Shown here one piece after another: positions 49,511 to 62,255 of a DNA stretch of 64,000 bases. The stretch lies in the NCBI GenBank assembly GCA_963281155.1, contig CAUJLY010000006.1, positions 10,292,001 through 10,356,000 of the forward strand, read 5' to 3'. Made by a program: the position numbers and the translations under genes. The stretch is from Rhabditophanes sp. KR3021 (taxonomy: Eukaryota; Nematoda; Chromadorea; Rhabditida; Alloionematidae). The notes under the pieces are model-generated. The model made no database searches and had not been told where the DNA came from. It saw only the letters and a list, made by a program, of their open reading frames with translations. Positions within the stretch are counted from its first letter, which is position 1. Each line of letters starts with the position of its first letter.

Positions 49511-49520
49511 CCTATTTATA
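49511..49520 (-). promoter_or_regulatory. TATA box of the ShKT gene
   Basis: Minus-strand TATAAATAGG, about 73-82 bases before the ATG at 49438. Together with the TATA box of the neighbouring Gly/Tyr-rich gene it supports a shared type of core promoter. Confidence 0.45.
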
Positions 49521-50640
49521 ATCAAAAATTCTTATAATCCTTTTTATCAATGATAATCTCCAAAAAGAGATAACGACTAAAAATAACATAAATAGTAACC
49601 AGTAAAAGTGAAGAACAAGTCTATTAGTTATCCACAATTGTTTTATGATCAAAGAGGAGAAGCTTATTTGAAGGGAACTAAACGTTGTTAGTACTTTACA
49701 TTGTAACAAACAGTAGTATTTGATAAGTTTGATAACGAACTAGTGTCCTATTATGAAATAGTTATGATGGTCAACTTTATTTATCCAGTTTTTTGTGCAA
49801 ATGAATATTAAATATGGTGGATATTATTGAGTAATCTGATGACTGGTTTTGACATGGTTTATTACAAGCTTTGTAGTATCTGTCTTTGGTCATGAAATTG
49901 AATTGGAGTTGTTTTGAAAAAGTTTGTTTTTTATTTGATATAATTAAAATAAATTAATTGCACAATTTGTATTGGTTGTATGATGGACACAAAAGATTTA
50001 CTTAATGGCTATTAAACTTTCTTTTCACATTATTATTTCGATTATTCGAATTCATTATAGAAACGTATGGAACAATGATGCATTTGATGCATATAGTGGA
50101 GATATACCATCTTTCAACACAACTCTGTTCCGACTCAGCCTTTCAAGTGATTATATGAAGGCTATGATGATCTTACTCAAAATCATCGTCCACCTTTAAC
50201 CTGTCTCTCACATTAATATCTTATCTTTTGTCACCTTATTTTTATGTCCACCTTAATTAACCTGTATTACCCTTTTTAATTTTCCTCTTCCAGTCAATTA
50301 CTTGTTCCGGATATCATTCTGATTCAGGTAGAAATAAAGCTGTAACTTTAAACTAAGTTTATCTGTCTTTAAACCAGCCTTTAAGGTGACTGCAATTTCC
50401 TGTATTTTAAGTTAAAGTAAAGTGTCATTTAAAAGCACATATTAGGTCTTCTACGTTCTCTACCAGAGTGGTTCTACTTTCTTCTTGGCAAAGGTGATCT
50501 TTTATTTTTACTATTGTGCCAACCAAAAATTACATCTACCCTTCTTTGTGTCTGCATTTCGGTCCAATCATCAGTATCGACAACGAGAAAAAAGTAAATT
50601 GGCTGACTTACCTTTTTATTTGAGTCAAAGCTATTTCCAG
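49521..50640. other. No intact gene recognised
   Basis: AT-rich; a short frame at 50005-50199 has no coding character. The last few hundred bases may hold further decayed exons of the BTB-BACK remnant that starts at 50641, but I could not place them. Confidence 0.4.
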
Positions 50641-51230
50641 ATGGTAATTTGATTTTGAATGGTGTATCCTTTCCCGTTTCTCGAATTATATTACCTGCTA
50701 TGGTGTATCATTTGAAAACCTTTTTAAAAATGGAGAACATGAAGGTAGATTAAATCAGTTATAATTTAATAATTTTTAAGTTTATTTTAACGAACGAAAA
50801 TTTAAATTGACAGATTTTAAGATTTATTATGAGTATTTACACCATGAAGAAAATTATACAATTGATGAAAATAAATATCTATCTTTATTACATGAACAAG
50901 ACTTTTTGAAGGTTTCTGATCTTGAAGAAGATTTAATTCAGTGGATTAGTCTAGAAGACGTTAGGATGTTCCAAGCAATTATCTATTCACTAACAACACT
51001 CAATGACCTTCCTAAATTGCGTGATGGAGCCGGTAAAGCCGTTTTAAACAATTTTAAAATCCTTCATCAATTAAAAGCCTTCAGCTTGTTGAGTTGTTCC
51101 AACTTCTGTGAGCTAATGAGCAAACAATTTATTGGGGTTAATAATCAGGAGGCAATTATTGGAGTAATTACTAACTGGATTAACCATGACTTTGAGTTAT
51201 GTTAAAAGATTGCTTTAAGCTGTTCTCTTT
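50641..51230 (+). pseudogene. BTB-BACK (kelch-like) gene remnant
   Basis: Reading from an acceptor (tttccag) at 50640, the sequence DGNLILNGVSFPVSRIILPA matches the start of a BTB domain (D..L...G..F...+.IL.A). It runs to a stop at 50752-50754. After another acceptor (ttgacag, ending at 50811) the frame resumes as FKIYYEYLHHEENYTIDENK, which is the BTB C-terminal helix, and then a BACK domain (SLLSCSNFCELMSKQFIGV and AIIGVITNWINHD). A stop at about 51203 interrupts the frame. Downstream (to about 52220) only broken frames are seen and no kelch repeats are recognised. The missing BTB core, phase mismatch at the junction and early stops suggest decay. The alternative is a gene with small exons that I failed to place. 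Family members are Cullin-3 adaptors. Confidence 0.5.
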
Positions 51231-52906
51231 AATTAATATGGAGAAAATTGGACGTCTTTCTGTAAAGATTATCTTCCCAAGGAAACTAACATTTGCTCGA
51301 TTCCCAAAGTTAGTTCTTTAATAAAGTCAAGAGTTGAAGTTGTTTTGCAGAATGGCGGACATGTTAAACCAACGACTCGAATGGAATAAGTCGAAAAAGT
51401 AAGCGGAAGGAGCATTGTCATTCTGAAATATTTTTTGATCATTACAAATTTTAAGACTAAAGAGGACGTCAAAGAATCATTTAAAATAATTGGCCGTGAA
51501 CTGTTTAGGTTGACAAATGTGTACAACAAAGCTATTTGTGAATAATACGTCAAATCTCTGTTTCTAACAATCATGAACACTTACCAGAAGAGGGTGCAAC
51601 ATTTAAAGATATTATGAAATTGATTTTAGATGGAGGAATTGGAGTGGGTAACAGCAATACTAATTAAAAAAGATGATACTTATATCAAATTACAATACTA
51701 GAAGCCGATTGTAATAAGTTGCATTTCTAAGTATTTTTGTGTAATTTACCGGAGAGTTACTTGGAAATGGGTCGAGATGTTATTTTCTTGATAAGTTACA
51801 TATATTTATATTAATTGTAATATGTTTATTATTCTAGCCATTTTCCTAGTCTATTGACAACATAATTCGATACTTTGCCAACTTGTCCATAAATAAATTT
51901 GATTTTATAATACGTTCTACCTAAAAATGTAAATTTAAAATATTGAAGGGATTTGATACAAATAAAACAAAGATTCCATGTCAATTCATGCCCCAGGAGG
52001 CCACTCAATTTACAGAGAGTGGACTGAGCCTTTTAAATCTTTGTATTTGGCCGTTTATTGTGTGGGGTAAAAAGATTCAGACTAGTCAATTATTAATGGA
52101 CAATTTAAAATGTATTCATCTTGATGAATGGACAATTCCCAATTATAAAAGTTTAACGCCTAGATGTTATAATAATATTTATGTGCAATTTGAATTGATT
52201 TTTTGGACACTTTTTGTGTAGTTGACCAAAACAATAAAATTTATTATTAAAATGCGATTATCGCTACAATTTAGTTGCAACTTTAATCACAAAAAGTCTT
52301 TGATTTATAGTTAGCAAATTATTTACAGTTTTGTCATAAGTCCCATGAGAACGGCTTTTCAAAATGAGTGGGAATTTAAGGGAGAAAGTCTAACATCAAG
52401 ATGTAACTTTCTTTTGGTTTCTTTTTTAAGAGACGTCACAAATGTCGTTTTGAAAAGAATAAAGATAAATATATGTTTCTGGATGGTCACAAAAATTTAG
52501 ATTTTCTATATATCCTATTAAAGTATGTATTTTAGCAATTATTTATATATTTTAACCCCCAACACAATAAAAAAGTTTGCTAGCTAATTTAGTTGGTCTT
52601 ATTCCAATCTTTGTAGACATTCAAAAGTGTATAGTTGTATATCTTTTTTTGACATTATACATTCGCATGGCAATAAACTATTTTTGAAAATAAATATGCT
52701 TCAAATAAACCGTTCTGTCTAAATTAACAAAATTGAAATGTTGTTGCTCAATTGTCCTGAATGATGCATTATTTTGTTGGTAGCTTTTTGAGAATCTCTT
52801 TTCCTATTTATTCCTATTTAGGGATTATTTTTTACCACCTAATTGCTTGAATTTAATAACATAACAGTCTTTCAGAATTTTATTTATTTAATGTATTTAT
52901 ACTGAC
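51231..52906. other. No intact gene recognised
   Basis: AT-rich. A frame at 51943-52221 (92 residues) with two Trp residues shows no recognised domain; it could be the tail of the decayed BTB gene. Otherwise nothing. Confidence 0.4.
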
Positions 52907-55496
52907 ATGTCTAGTACAGAAGATCAAGAGAAAGTCTTTCATTTCTTAAAGTTGCCTAAAAAATTTAGCATAAATCAACATGCCGAATATAATGGAATTC
53001 GAGTAGAAAGAGATGATCTGGATTTGATTGCATCTACAGATTCTACGTATGGTCCAAGTAATTATCAATATGTTTCATCTGCCACTTGCTTGCGAGGTGT
53101 TCCGGAAGTGCCTAGATCTAGAGAATCAACGAGAAGGTCTATTAGATCTGCTAGATTTGAAGGATCTTCCATTGAGTATACATCCTTTTCTCAAATTTTA
53201 AGAGATTTTTGTGCAAGAACTAGTTCCCATGGAATTCCTTTTGTCGGGTAAGCCTTTTTAAATTCAATTTAAAGTATAATCAACTTAATCTTTGTAGTTC
53301 CTCATCATTTTTTGGCCGTTATGTATGGCTCTTCTTCTTCATTGTAGCCTTATTACTGTTTATATTTCAAACGTACTGGACACTATCTGAATACTTCCAA
53401 TACCGAACAATCATTGAAATGCAACTTAAATTCGAACCTGCGCCCTTTCCAGCCGTCACAATTTGTAATTTGAATCCCTTCAAAGCTAGTAAATTACGCG
53501 AATTTGATGAAATAAAGCAAGGACTTGCAATTTGGGAGAAAGCAATGAATCAAATTGACAGTATGAAAAGTAAGCAGGCCATAAATATTAGAAAAAAAAG
53601 ACATGCCCAATTTCATGTGGTTTATGTGCGATGTGTTTGCAATTCGCCTGAAGAGCAATGTGTTCCTCAGAGAAATCCATTAGATGTTAGTTTGTAATAA
53701 GTTGAAAATTAAATATGAGTTGTTTAGGTTAATACAACTGTTTGTTTGTGTTATGAGGAATCAGTAACAGGAGATATTTGGCCATGTTACCCGAGTTCAG
53801 TTTGGAAAGAAAAGACCTGTTATCATTGTGCTTCTTCGCAAGCTTGTGATGATCCTGACCGGGCTCCCAATATTACTAGCATCCTAACAGATGCCGAAGA
53901 AACACCTTGCTTGTGCCAATCTATCTCCCATCATTGCATCAAGAAGACCCAAACTGAAATTAAATGGTGGAATCCAAATAATTACACCATTTATCCCGTC
54001 ACAACAACAACAATGGCACCTCCGGAAGTTGAAGAAGCTTTTGGTCTTAATGATTTAAAGGACAGAGGAGCAATTACGACAAAAACAAAGGAAAACTTGA
54101 TATTTTTAGTTGCAGCTATGCCAAAGGAAGTTCGTAAAGCTTTGTCTTATACTTTGGATGAGTTTGTGTTGCGTTGTTCATTCAATAGTGAAGATTGTGA
54201 TTTAAAACGTGATTTTCAATTGCATATGGATCCAGAGTATGGGAATTGTTATACATTTAATTTTAATGACAGTGTCGAACTTAAGAGTTCACGGTCTGGA
54301 CCAGCTTATAGAACAGCTTGTAAGTCTTGGTGGTTTGAGTTTTAAGCAAAATACTTTTAGCACGACCCGGCCCTATGTACGGTCTCCGATTGCTGCTTAA
54401 TGTTGATCAAAGTGATTATATGCCTACCACGGAGGCCTCGGGCGTTAGACTAGTCGTTCACGAACAAGACCAAGAACCATTTCCCGATACCTTTGGATAT
54501 TCAGCCCCAACTGGTTTCGTCTCCTCATTTGGATTAAAAACTGTAAGCAATCATTTGTTATTCTGTTTGTTGACATTAATTTAGAAATTATTGCAACGCT
54601 TGGACACACCTTACGGACAGTGCAGTGACACTTTCAGACCAGAAGGATACATTTACGCTGAACATTACTCACCCGAGGGTTGTTACCGCAATTGCTTTCA
54701 ACACATGATTTTAAGCAATTGCGGATGTGGTGATCCTCGTTTTCCTCTTGGTAATGACACTTACAAACCTTGCGATGCACGAGACCCAGTTCAGAGAAGT
54801 TGCTTAACCAACTTGACTAATACATTAGGTGGATTTCACCATTTACAAGAAGATTGCCACTGCGTCCAACCGTGTACTGAATATGCATTTGAAGCAGCTT
54901 ACTCGGCAGCTGCCTGGCCAGCTCTCAATTTCAACATTGGAGCTGATTGTCCTGCCGTCGAATCCATTACAAATGACTCCTCTGCTTGCAAAGAATATTA
55001 TAGACTTCACACAGCTTACATCGAAATCTATTATGAACAATTGAATTTCGAGATGTTAAAAGAAACGGCAGGATATACATTAGTAAATCTTTTCAGTGCT
55101 TTCGGTGGTAATATAGGTCTGTGGATTGGCTTTTCGATTATTACCGTTTTAGAGGTCTTGGAATTAATGTGTGAGTGTATTTATTATGCTGCTTACAAAA
55201 AACCAACTCGATTCGTCAAGAATAAAAGACGCAAGGAACTTAATAGCAAACTTCAGTTTGAAAGTAATTTGCTTGTTACACCGCAGATTTTAAGTGTTGA
55301 ACAAAGAAAAGCTTCCACCCAAGATGTCTATAGAAGGAATTTTGTTCCGAAAGAAAGTCACGATAGTAAAAGCCATATTGAAAGCATAGACAAAGATAGA
55401 AGTTTGTGGAAGAGTAAATCCTGTGAAAAGATTCTAAATCACTCACATTCAATCAAATCTTCAAAAACTGACTCTAGCAGTCTTGATTCTACTTGA
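52907..55496 (+). CDS. Degenerin (DEG/ENaC) channel subunit
   Basis: Five exons (52907..53247, 53298..53685, 53728..54319, 54361..54542, 54585..55496) encode 804 residues, a usual degenerin length. The cytosolic N-terminus ends with [20 protein letters not shown], the conserved FxxxTxxHGxxx region near the gating HG motif. TM1 is [18 protein letters not shown], followed by the [12 protein letters not shown] block. The extracellular part is Cys-rich, with the degenerin-specific insert containing a Thr-rich linker (ATTTTMAP-like) and the block [15 protein letters not shown]. The conserved post-finger block [23 protein letters not shown] follows. TM2 has the selectivity filter GFS in [17 protein letters not shown] (about residue 680). 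It most resembles the UNC-8/DEL-1/MEC-4 group. It is expected to form sodium channels in mechanosensory or motor neurons. The C-terminal tail is Ser/Lys-rich. Confidence 0.94.
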
Positions 55497-55717
55497 ATAT
55501 CTTTGAAACAATTGAGCAAAAAATTAAATATATATTTACATAAATAAATCACAGTTAACAGATTACTTTAAATTAATTGTCAAGTCATTTGATTATTTAT
55601 ATTATGTTTACAGTTAGGTAAGAATACCGGTAATCAAAACTTATTAAATCAAAAAGGCAAAAATTGATGGTTCTCTTTCTACTTTTAATGTTATGGATAT
55701 GCTTATTGAAGATTAAA

Positions 55718-56999
55718 TTAAAGTTCTGATTTCATTAGAAGTGAGTAACGTTTGTCCGAAGGTTTCAGTTGCTTGAAGACGGATGCTTTTGGCGTTGATG
55801 ATGGGGTTGGGATGGCTGCTGGTGGGCCGGCTTTGCCATCTACAGCTTCTATTTGAGCTTGTTCTTCGGCAAACTTCTGGAGGTCTGCAATTCTTTGATC
55901 TAATGTTTCGTGGAAGTCTTTGTGTAATTTGCCAGTATGCAAATCATTGACGAATTGCTTAAGTTTTCCTGGAATGTATAATTCGTCCATTTTAGGGAAC
56001 ATAAACATATGTTGGAATGAATCAATTGCTAAGACAGGAAGATCTTTGGAAGATTTTCCCAAGTGCTTCAAGGGATGGGCAAATTTGAATCCATCGGCAA
56101 GCAAAGCATTCACATTTGCTCTTTCATCAGGTAATTCTCTCTGGACAAGTTCAGCAAACATCTTGTCTCCGTCTTTTTCTTTTGGATCTCTAAAGTACAA
56201 CAAGAATGGATTTCCTTCTTCGGTTAATTGTTCAACATTTTCAAAAGTAACTTCTCTGACCAATGGAATGCACTTATCACTAAGCCACTCTTTCAAAAAA
56301 TTGTAGTTGTTCAAGTCACCAGTGAACTTTTGCTCATCATTAGTGTCAGGGTCATGAAATACAACTGTATTTCCAGTGATGGAGCGAACAGCCTCGTCTT
56401 TACCTATCCAAAAAACACAATCATCCTTCAATAATGTTCTAACTTTTTTAATCAATTTAAACTCGTTAGACTCCTTGTTTTGATAGTAAACTACCACGTT
56501 TCTTTTGCTTTTATCTATTTCTTGATGCAGTTGAGCTGGGTTGGAGAATTCGTTTGATTTGACTTCTAAGTGTTGTTTGACAAATTCGTGCAAAGCCTCA
56601 ATGTTTCTTGCTCCTCTAAAAGCGGATATTAATCGTTTTAAAATCAATTACTTACCTAAACTCTTTTGTTTGCATTTCTCCATTAGTAAAGATCTTCATT
56701 GTGGGGAATTTGTTAACTTTGAATTGGTCAGAGACCTCGCTTTCCTGAACCGAGTCAACAATAGCGAAAGTAACACTTGTACCTGGATTTTCTAATTGCC
56801 ACTGTTCACCGGCTTTTTCCCAAACAGGTTTCAAACGTCTACTAAATGGACACCAATCTGCGCAGAAAGCTACAAACACTATATCTGAACTACTCAATAC
56901 TTTATCTAAGTTGTCTTTTACTATATAAGTTACATGATCTTGACCACAAATGAAGGTAGCAGATAGCAGCAGTAGTGTCACAGACGCAATATGATTCAT
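55718..56999 (-). CDS. ERp44-like thioredoxin-domain ER protein
   Basis: Exons 56999..56656 and 56615..55718 encode 413 residues. A signal peptide (about 1-19) leads into a thioredoxin a-domain with the monothiol motif C50-P-F-S in place of CXXC; human ERp44 has CRFS. Two further thioredoxin-like domains (b and b') and a flexible Ala/Pro-rich tail follow, ending in a KDEL-type signal, KSEL. The layout a-b-b'-tail and length match ERp44, which retrieves Ero1 and unassembled secretory proteins from Golgi to ER in a pH-dependent way through its single active Cys. Conserved blocks are ADWCPFSRRLKPVWE, VFAIVDSVQ (read as VTFAIVDSVQ), NKFPTMKIF and DSFQHMFMFP. The start is 6 bases after a splice acceptor (tttttttag). 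Convergent with the degenerin gene. Confidence 0.9.
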
Positions 57000-59880
57000 A
57001 ATAACTAAAAAAATAAATTATCTAAAAGGGAAGTTTAACATGACGTGGAGATAACAAAAACAAAAATATACATCCAAATTTGACGGACCAAGATAATAAA
57101 ACTAATAAGTAAGGAAGTTTTCTAACTAATTCAACGATAATAATAGTTCACATATATACGACTGTACATATATCGACACGTGTGTTGATAATTGTACATT
57201 GAAATATTGTGATATATGCGCAACCAAAGAAATGCGTAAATACAACATATACAATAGTTTTGTCAAAAAGTGTTTAGAGAAATTTGGATATTTAATCGGA
57301 GACCAATATTTTATATGCATTCAGCAGCGAGTATTAAAAAGGTGACGACCTGAATTTACGGGCAAAGATATGTTGGTGGAAACGATTGATCGAGGTGGTA
57401 GTTTAAAGTGATCTAAGAGAGATTTGGCATTGCAAACCTTTTCTGCACAGACCATTTTGTTGTTTGCTTTATTATGGTGGTAAATAAGATTGGTAAGTGT
57501 GTTATAAAATAATGTATGCAATTTAATTAACAACAACATGGTTATAAAAAAATAAAGTGAACCTTAATAAAAATAGTTCATAAATAAGCGGCTCATCAAA
57601 AACACTCCCTTAAATAAAACAAACTTGGACGTTCAAATCAGTTTTAGTAAAAACATAGGACAGAGAAAAGACAATGATGGGGTTGTCAATAAACTTAACA
57701 ACCTACGTGGAATTTTTGTAAATCTACAATTAAAGGTTTGTGTATACTTTGCGATGCAGTCTTTATTTATTCTTTACTTATACCTTCATCATCGCCACCT
57801 TGCTTTTTGTAAGCGAATAAAAAGATTTGATGTGTAAGAAGATCTTTTTGCTTTAATTAAGTTTAAAAGTAGAGGTTATTTTATTTAAAAGTAGTATCAT
57901 CTTTGAAAATTATTATTTTCTGTTTTTTAAATAAAAGGCATTAATCAAATTACGTATACAAAGTATATTAACCAACTTATGACAACAGTCATAAATTCGA
58001 AAAAATTAAATTACATACATTGTTAAACAACGAAAACAACAAGATAAATTGAAGTAGTGTTGACCTTCATTTCGAATATGCCTGATAATAATCTCCAATT
58101 GGATGTTTATTAAAACAACCCACTCTTTATTCATAATCAACCTAGTTGTTTTTGTAATTCTTAACTCAATTGCTCTTCTTTTTTGTCTCGATGAATAAAT
58201 GACGATATTGGAAACTTTAGAATGTTAATTGAATTTTGAGAAAGTTAAAATATAGACTTTCAATTGCAAGCATAATAAATAAAGTGAATTAGATGACGTA
58301 TTTGGGGTCTTATTTAGTTTGAAATATCAATCCTCCTTAACAACACATTATATTGACAACAGTAGGCCAATTTATTTCGCTCTCAATTGCCACATGTATT
58401 TATAGAAAAAATATGGCCTCAAAAAAGTCAAAGATAAATTATGGTGCCCTAAACATGGCATCTTTTTCATCAACAAAGTCCGCTTATTTTAAATTATTTC
58501 CATCTTGAGAGGTGTAACAATATAATTGGAAGGAATAAGCACATTATAAAATACTGAGGAAAATCATTTATTATTTGTTTGCCTGATACTTTCGTCTGAT
58601 TTTTATTGATATTAATATATTATTTTAAAGAGTCGACTGTCTTTTGAGCCATACGCTTTGATTATTTATGATTCAGTTTGAATTTTAAAATAATATTCAT
58701 TCTTATAATACTTCTTATTACACATATTTATTATTAAATAAAAGGACTATGTGTGAATTTGGCAAAAGATTAATGTGTGTCTTTGGCAAAGATTAAATTG
58801 AATTAATTATGCTTCAACACCCATCCGATGTCGTAACAATTTTTATTTCTTAGAAACTTCATTATCTTATATGGGATGTTTTGTTGCTAATCATGATAAT
58901 CTATGCGTCGTTATTAAAGAAACGAGTAACTTCAAACTAAAAATAAATGTACTTTGTCACATCTTTGTAATACTTATATTTTGGAATTGTTTCTTGACTT
59001 ATTTTGAGTCAGCTATCCTTTTTTAAAGGCTTTCTGTAAACGTTTCTATTTATATACTTTATCATAAATGCCATCGGTCAATTTAATATTGAATGGGTGT
59101 ATTTTAAATAACATCCCACACTTTGTTTATTATTCCTAGCTAGGACAATTTGTCTAATAAAAGGAGATAGTTTTAGTGGTACAATTTTACTTTTTTGATA
59201 TATTTTACTTTTCAACTATCCCACCACCAAAACTTTATTCTCCGTCTCGCAGGGCAGGCAAAGCTTCTAATATGAAATATGTGGTTAACAGCAGCCTCGA
59301 GTCGTCTAGTACTCCAATATACTATTCCTATATATTAGTTAACAAAGAAAGGAAAATATCTATTTAATATTGGATATGTATTTTTGATGAATATTTCGTG
59401 TATATTTGTGGGCATATTTTTAGACTTGAAAGATTCATTACTTGTGGCATTTTTTATTAATATAAAAAAGCACAAGACAACAACAACCATTTTTGGATGG
59501 ATAAACAGCCCCAATTACTAAATCTCTATAAATATTTTGCATAATCGCGAATCTCAAACAGGGAATATATTAATAAATTTGCATTTATTTCTGCTTAATC
59601 AAGAATTATCCAGGCAACTTCATTTATTATTTGCCTTTCTCAAATTTGCGAGTTAATTGGTGGTTCGTGAATGTGTCTATATTTATCACATGTCTACTGT
59701 TATATTTCCTGACTTTCATATTAATATGTATAGAGTTAACCATTTTCAGAATAGATATGAATTTAAGGACAATTGTCGGATATTAAGTTGTTTATATATA
59801 ATTCTACTATTTATCTGATTCATTTTTGCAATAAACTATCTACTATAAGCAAACTAAAACAAACCAAAACTAAACAAAGT
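57000..59880. other. No gene recognised
   Basis: AT-rich region between the minus-strand ERp44 gene and the plus-strand SSUH2 gene. Short frames (57625-57837 and 59176-59367) look like chance. No repeats or RNA genes recognised. It should hold both promoters. Confidence 0.5.
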
Positions 59881-61591
59881 ATGTCTTCCGAATACAAAGA
59901 GCTTGAAAGTCTTTTTTCAATCATTTCACCTCCAAAAAGCACCGAATGTAATCGATCAAGTAAGTTTTATGTCAAAATAAATTTATTACACATATTACAT
60001 AAAAGATTTAACAATATTAAATATAACTCTTAACGAAGTACATTTTATTTATTTGTTGTCTAATCAGCTTATAAATTGGCCAAATAAATGTTACATCTAT
60101 CTATTACATTTCCATTAAGCAATCACTGTTCTACATATTTGAGAACATATATTTTATGTGTAACAAATAATACATTTATCTTAAGCAATAGTTTACGTAA
60201 AATTAAATTTGCTAACGGCAATTTAGTGTTGTCATTTGGGTAGCCAAATATTCTATTTTAAAAGGTCAATAAATGCCTGATGGGAAATATTATAACCTAT
60301 TTAATTTAGACAATGTTGCTGAAGATCATTGCTATTCTTTTGGATTGCCCATTTCTGAGTATGCTATTCGGGAAGCAGTAACAAAGGAAGCCAAAGACAG
60401 AAAATTATGGAACAGTAAAGCTGTTAAAAATATGCGAATTGATAATATAGAACATCAATGTTGTTATCATGTAAGGATTTAAAGGGGCCTTGTAATATTG
60501 TAACTATCGTTTGTAGTATGTATTGGAAAGTTTTACGGAACAAAGAAGTACAGCTGAAACAACTGAACCATTTTCAATAGGACAATATATGGATAGTGCT
60601 GCTTTTTGTGAGATGCGAAATCCATTGGATAGTTTAGGGCCTAGTGGTGCTAGTCCTACTCGGAGTATTGACCATTTGGAACAAAATAATCCATGGGAAT
60701 ATTCTGTCGAACCTACCAAGGAATTTACAGCTGCTACCAAAGTTATGGTTTTGCCGGGATCAAGTAGAATGACTGTTTGCAGTAATTGTAATGCCGAAGG
60801 CCAACAACATTGTTTTCATTGTAGAGGAAACGGGACCGATAAATGCAATTATTGCCGGTAAGTAATGAGTAAGCAATTTACATTATTAATACTGTGAATG
60901 CTTTAGCGGAACTGGAATGAAAGCTGGGGTGGCTCATCCTGCAATTTACACTCATCCAATGATAGGCACTTTTCCTCATGGAGATTCTAATATGGGATAT
61001 CCAGGAGGGTCTTCTGTCATTGTAAGACCACCAAACAAAGGCCAAACGTATGCAGCTGGAACTCCAATGCATTTCATGATGAAAGCTGGACTTCCACCAC
61101 CCGGAATCGGACAACATGACCTTTGTGTGTATTGCAGAGGGAGAGGAATCAAAGATTGCGTCCAATGTAAAGGCCAAGGCAAGAAGAGCTGTATTACTTG
61201 CGGAGGTTCAGGAAGAACAATGACTTTAACAAAACTTAAAATCTTTTTCAATGTCAAAAGAAGTGATTTTTTCACAGAATCAGAACTTCCCCAACATTTG
61301 TTTCATTTTGCAACAGGAGAACAAGTAGTTTTTGAGTGCAACAACTATGTTCTTCCATTAAAAAAATTTGCCGTCAAAGAAATAAATGAAAACAGTCGAA
61401 AAATATGTGCTGATCATCTCCAAGGATCACTTGGAAATACAAAGATGATCAAACAAAGACACTATGTCGATTCAATTCCAGTAGCCAAAGTATTCTACAC
61501 AATCGGTAAAAAGACCGGTGTTTTTTGGGTCTATGGATCGGAGCATTTGTGTTATATTCCCAAGAAGACTTCTCATTGCTGTATCTCATGA
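59881..61591 (+). CDS. SSUH2-type cysteine-rich protein (SSU-2 family)
   Basis: Four exons (59881..59959, 60310..60470, 60517..60857, 60907..61591) encode 421 residues. Exon 2 is entered at the strong acceptor tttaatttag (60309), which removes an in-frame stop that would otherwise lie before MPDGKYYN. The protein has FTEQRSTAETTEPFS and PWEYSVEPTKEF, both conserved in SSUH2, followed by a DnaJ-like zinc-binding cysteine region: CSNCNAEGQQHCFHCRGNG, CNYCRGTG, CVYCRGRGIKDCVQCKGQG and CITCGGSG. A C-terminal domain with a FFTESELPQHLFHFATG block follows. In C. elegans, ssu-2 was found as a genetic suppressor; vertebrate SSUH2 has been linked to tooth development. Molecular activity is not established, and the zinc-binding role is inferred from the CxxCxGxG repeats. 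A downstream AATAAA lies at about 61630. Confidence 0.88.
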
Positions 61592-62255
61592 TAATATTTT
61601 TATAATTATAATTCACTAATATTTTTAAAATAAATTCCAAAGATTTAAGTACCTTTTTAAATTACAAATATCCCTTTCTAGAATCTCATTTGTACGTCCC
61701 CAACTATTTGGATTACGTGTATTAGTGTTGTAACAAATCGCTGCTCCCACGCTATTATTTGGCATCTCAATTTATCCAATTTTTTAATATTTTAATCTTT
61801 TTCATAAAAAATGTGCAGTTAAATAACTCGTTCTTTCACATTAAGCCTCATATATTATGAAGAGATAGAATATTTAGGTTCCGTTACAGCATGAAATAAA
61901 GTGTTTAATTAATTAACTTATTGTTTTAAATTTAGCAATATGGTATTTATTTTGCAACTTTAAAAAATGGGCATATCGCTGGTTATTAAAGAGTTAGTTA
62001 ATTGCAATTGTGTTGGTTTTATTGATAAAATCTTGTCGCTTTAATATATTTGGAACCTGTGTTAAATGCTTTTTCAAGTAGCTTTATAAAGTTGGGTTTT
62101 GAGTCATTTCGAGTTTTACTCGATTTGAAAAATCTACCTAACCAACTCTTTTAATCTGAAAATGTAGTATCATTCATTTATAAAGTCGCATCCAAATTTT
62201 GTTTCTTTTTTAGCATGAATAAGCGACAAGACCAAATACACTGCTGACTGTAATT
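61592..62255. other. Intergenic
   Basis: AT-rich gap between two plus-strand genes, with the SSUH2 3' UTR at its start. No coding frame found. Confidence 0.5.
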
